A model generated the notes under the pieces. The model was not told the origin of the DNA and searched no databases. It saw only the letters and a list, made by a program, of their open reading frames with translations. From contig JACFND010000028.1 in assembly GCA_019455045.1 (NCBI GenBank), positions 1-32,922 on the forward strand: a DNA stretch of 32,922 nucleotides, given 5' to 3'. Source of the DNA: Flavobacteriia bacterium. GTDB taxonomy: Bacteria; Bacteroidota; Bacteroidia; Flavobacteriales; Weeksellaceae. Shown here piece by piece: positions 32,503 through 32,922 of the stretch (positions within the stretch are counted from its first letter, which is position 1; each line of letters opens with the position of its first letter). The translations under genes were made by a program, and so were the position numbers.

Positions 32503-32792
32503 TTTGGACAAAAACTGCAGACCTTCAATTTGTCGGGATTTTGGAATATTGGGTCAAGAGAAATAAATCAAACACATTTTCCAAAAAGCTGGTAAAACTT
32601 GTATCAGAAAGGACAAAACAAATCGCTGAAACGCCTTTAATTTATAAAGCAACTGATTTTCCCGACACCAGAGTAGCATCATTGGGAAATTTTAGTATCT
32701 ATTATAAAATTTCTGATAAGAATATTATTATAACTGCATTTTGGGACAATAGACAAGATCCAAAAAAACTCCTGAAAATCCTGAAAAACTAA
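32484..32792 (+). CDS. RelE/ParE family toxin
   Basis: The 102-residue product matches ParE/RelE-type toxins: LNVIWTKTADLQFVGILEYWVKRN at the start, then VASLGNFSIYYKISDKNIIITAFWDNRQDPKKLLKIL at the end; the FWDNRQDP tail is common in this group. Such proteins either cut mRNA on the ribosome or poison DNA gyrase, and the sequence does not decide which. The start ATG 32484 lies inside the last codons of the antitoxin gene, so translation is coupled. Confidence 0.88.
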   Translation: MAELNVIWTKTADLQFVGILEYWVKRNKSNTFSKKLVKLVSERTKQIAETPLIYKATDFPDTRVASLGNFSIYYKISDKNIIITAFWDNRQDPKKLLKILKN

Positions 32793-32863
32793 CATTTTAA
32801 TCAGATATTGAAAAGATTCCTCAAAAGAAAGGTGTCTAAGATGTTAAAGAATCATCTAAAAAC

Positions 32864-32897
32864 AAAACCGGTTCTCATTTGAAATGAAAACCGGTTT
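32864..32897 (-). terminator. Long palindromic hairpin, terminator for a minus-strand transcript
   Basis: AAACCGGTT and AACCGGTTT (9 bp) enclose a second perfect stem TCATTT/AAATGA with one base loop, and one mismatch between. On the minus strand it is followed by TTTTGTTTTT, so it terminates leftward transcription, probably from the RNA gene at the window edge; on the plus strand it may also end the toxin-antitoxin transcript. Confidence 0.75.
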
Positions 32898-32907
32898 AAA
32901 ATTCAGT

Positions 32908-32922
32908 AGACCCGCAGGGATT
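32908..32922 (-). tRNA. Possible 3' end of a tRNA gene, cut by the window edge
   Basis: Reading the minus strand, AATCCCTG is the expected end of a T-loop plus the 3' half of a T-stem, followed by CGGGTCT, which could be the 3' half of an acceptor stem, and discriminator A at 32907. No CCA is encoded, as is common in Bacteroidota. A strong terminator follows at once. Only 15 bases are visible, so the amino acid cannot be assigned and the call is tentative. Confidence 0.4.

Noticed and set aside
1..32922. CRISPR array, insertion sequence, prophage or rRNA genes
   Set aside because: No regularly spaced repeats, no transposase or integrase motifs, no phage structural genes and no rRNA-like sequence were seen.

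Overview
The window looks like a chromosomal segment of a Bacteroidota bacterium, most likely class Flavobacteriia (Weeksellaceae or a relative; the genus cannot be fixed from this sequence). Reasons: many starts are preceded by the Bacteroidota -7 element TAnnTTTG, Shine-Dalgarno sequences are weak or absent, a secreted metallopeptidase carries a type IX secretion sorting tail, and the gene set is typical (Mpl-like Mur ligase, class III aminotransferase, OstA-like protein, RDD/SpoIIM/DUF4129/DUF4350/MoxR/DUF58 cluster). Most of the window is ordinary housekeeping DNA. Accessory patches lie around 10.5-12.5 kb and after 31.4 kb.

Layout. 1-647: start of an M1-type aminopeptidase (minus, cut by the window edge). 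798-1295: dihydrofolate reductase. 1324-4993: a tightly packed minus-strand operon RDD protein > NUDIX hydrolase > acyltransferase > Mpl-like ligase, with TGATG overlaps. 5087-10492: a plus-strand operon, divergent from it, SpoIIM > DUF4129 > DUF4350 > MoxR ATPase > DUF58, every junction overlapping. The RDD gene probably belongs to the same conserved envelope-associated system. 10493-12547: accessory patch with a DUF1016/YhcG nuclease-fold gene between two GC-rich hairpins, and an AT-rich orphan ORF. 12548-22639: trmD, an ECF-like sigma factor, an NlpC/P60 lipoprotein, menD, a UDP-glucuronate-epimerase-like gene, clpC, an NRDE/TANGO2 protein, an ATP-grasp protein and a rhomboid protease. 22612-25358: a small lipoprotein gene and a large T9SS metallopeptidase. 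25436-29600: a minus-strand run Fur-family regulator > OstA-like protein > lipoprotein > class III aminotransferase. 29755-31325: promoter, short leader ORF, terminator, prfH, TPR protein and terminator. 31406-32922: a membrane protein of unknown function, a RelE/ParE-type toxin-antitoxin pair, and a possible tRNA 3' end at the edge.

The most interesting signal is upstream of prfH, the gene for the release-factor homologue that rescues damaged ribosomes. A good promoter (TTTG, 21 nt, GATATTTG) is followed by an unlisted 26-codon ORF with six Phe codons, then an intrinsic terminator, then prfH. The RNA can form three mutually exclusive pairings: 29817-29826 with 29880-29889, 29883-29894 with 29931-29942, and the terminator 29930-29938 with 29954-29962. 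This is the geometry of a classical translation-coupled attenuator. It suggests that expression of a ribosome-rescue factor is gated by whether a ribosome stalls on the leader ORF. No rtcB RNA ligase, the usual prfH partner, is present in the window; a TPR gene follows instead.

Everything here was read by eye. No database search, folding program or alignment was run, so family names rest on remembered motifs, and structures on hand pairing.
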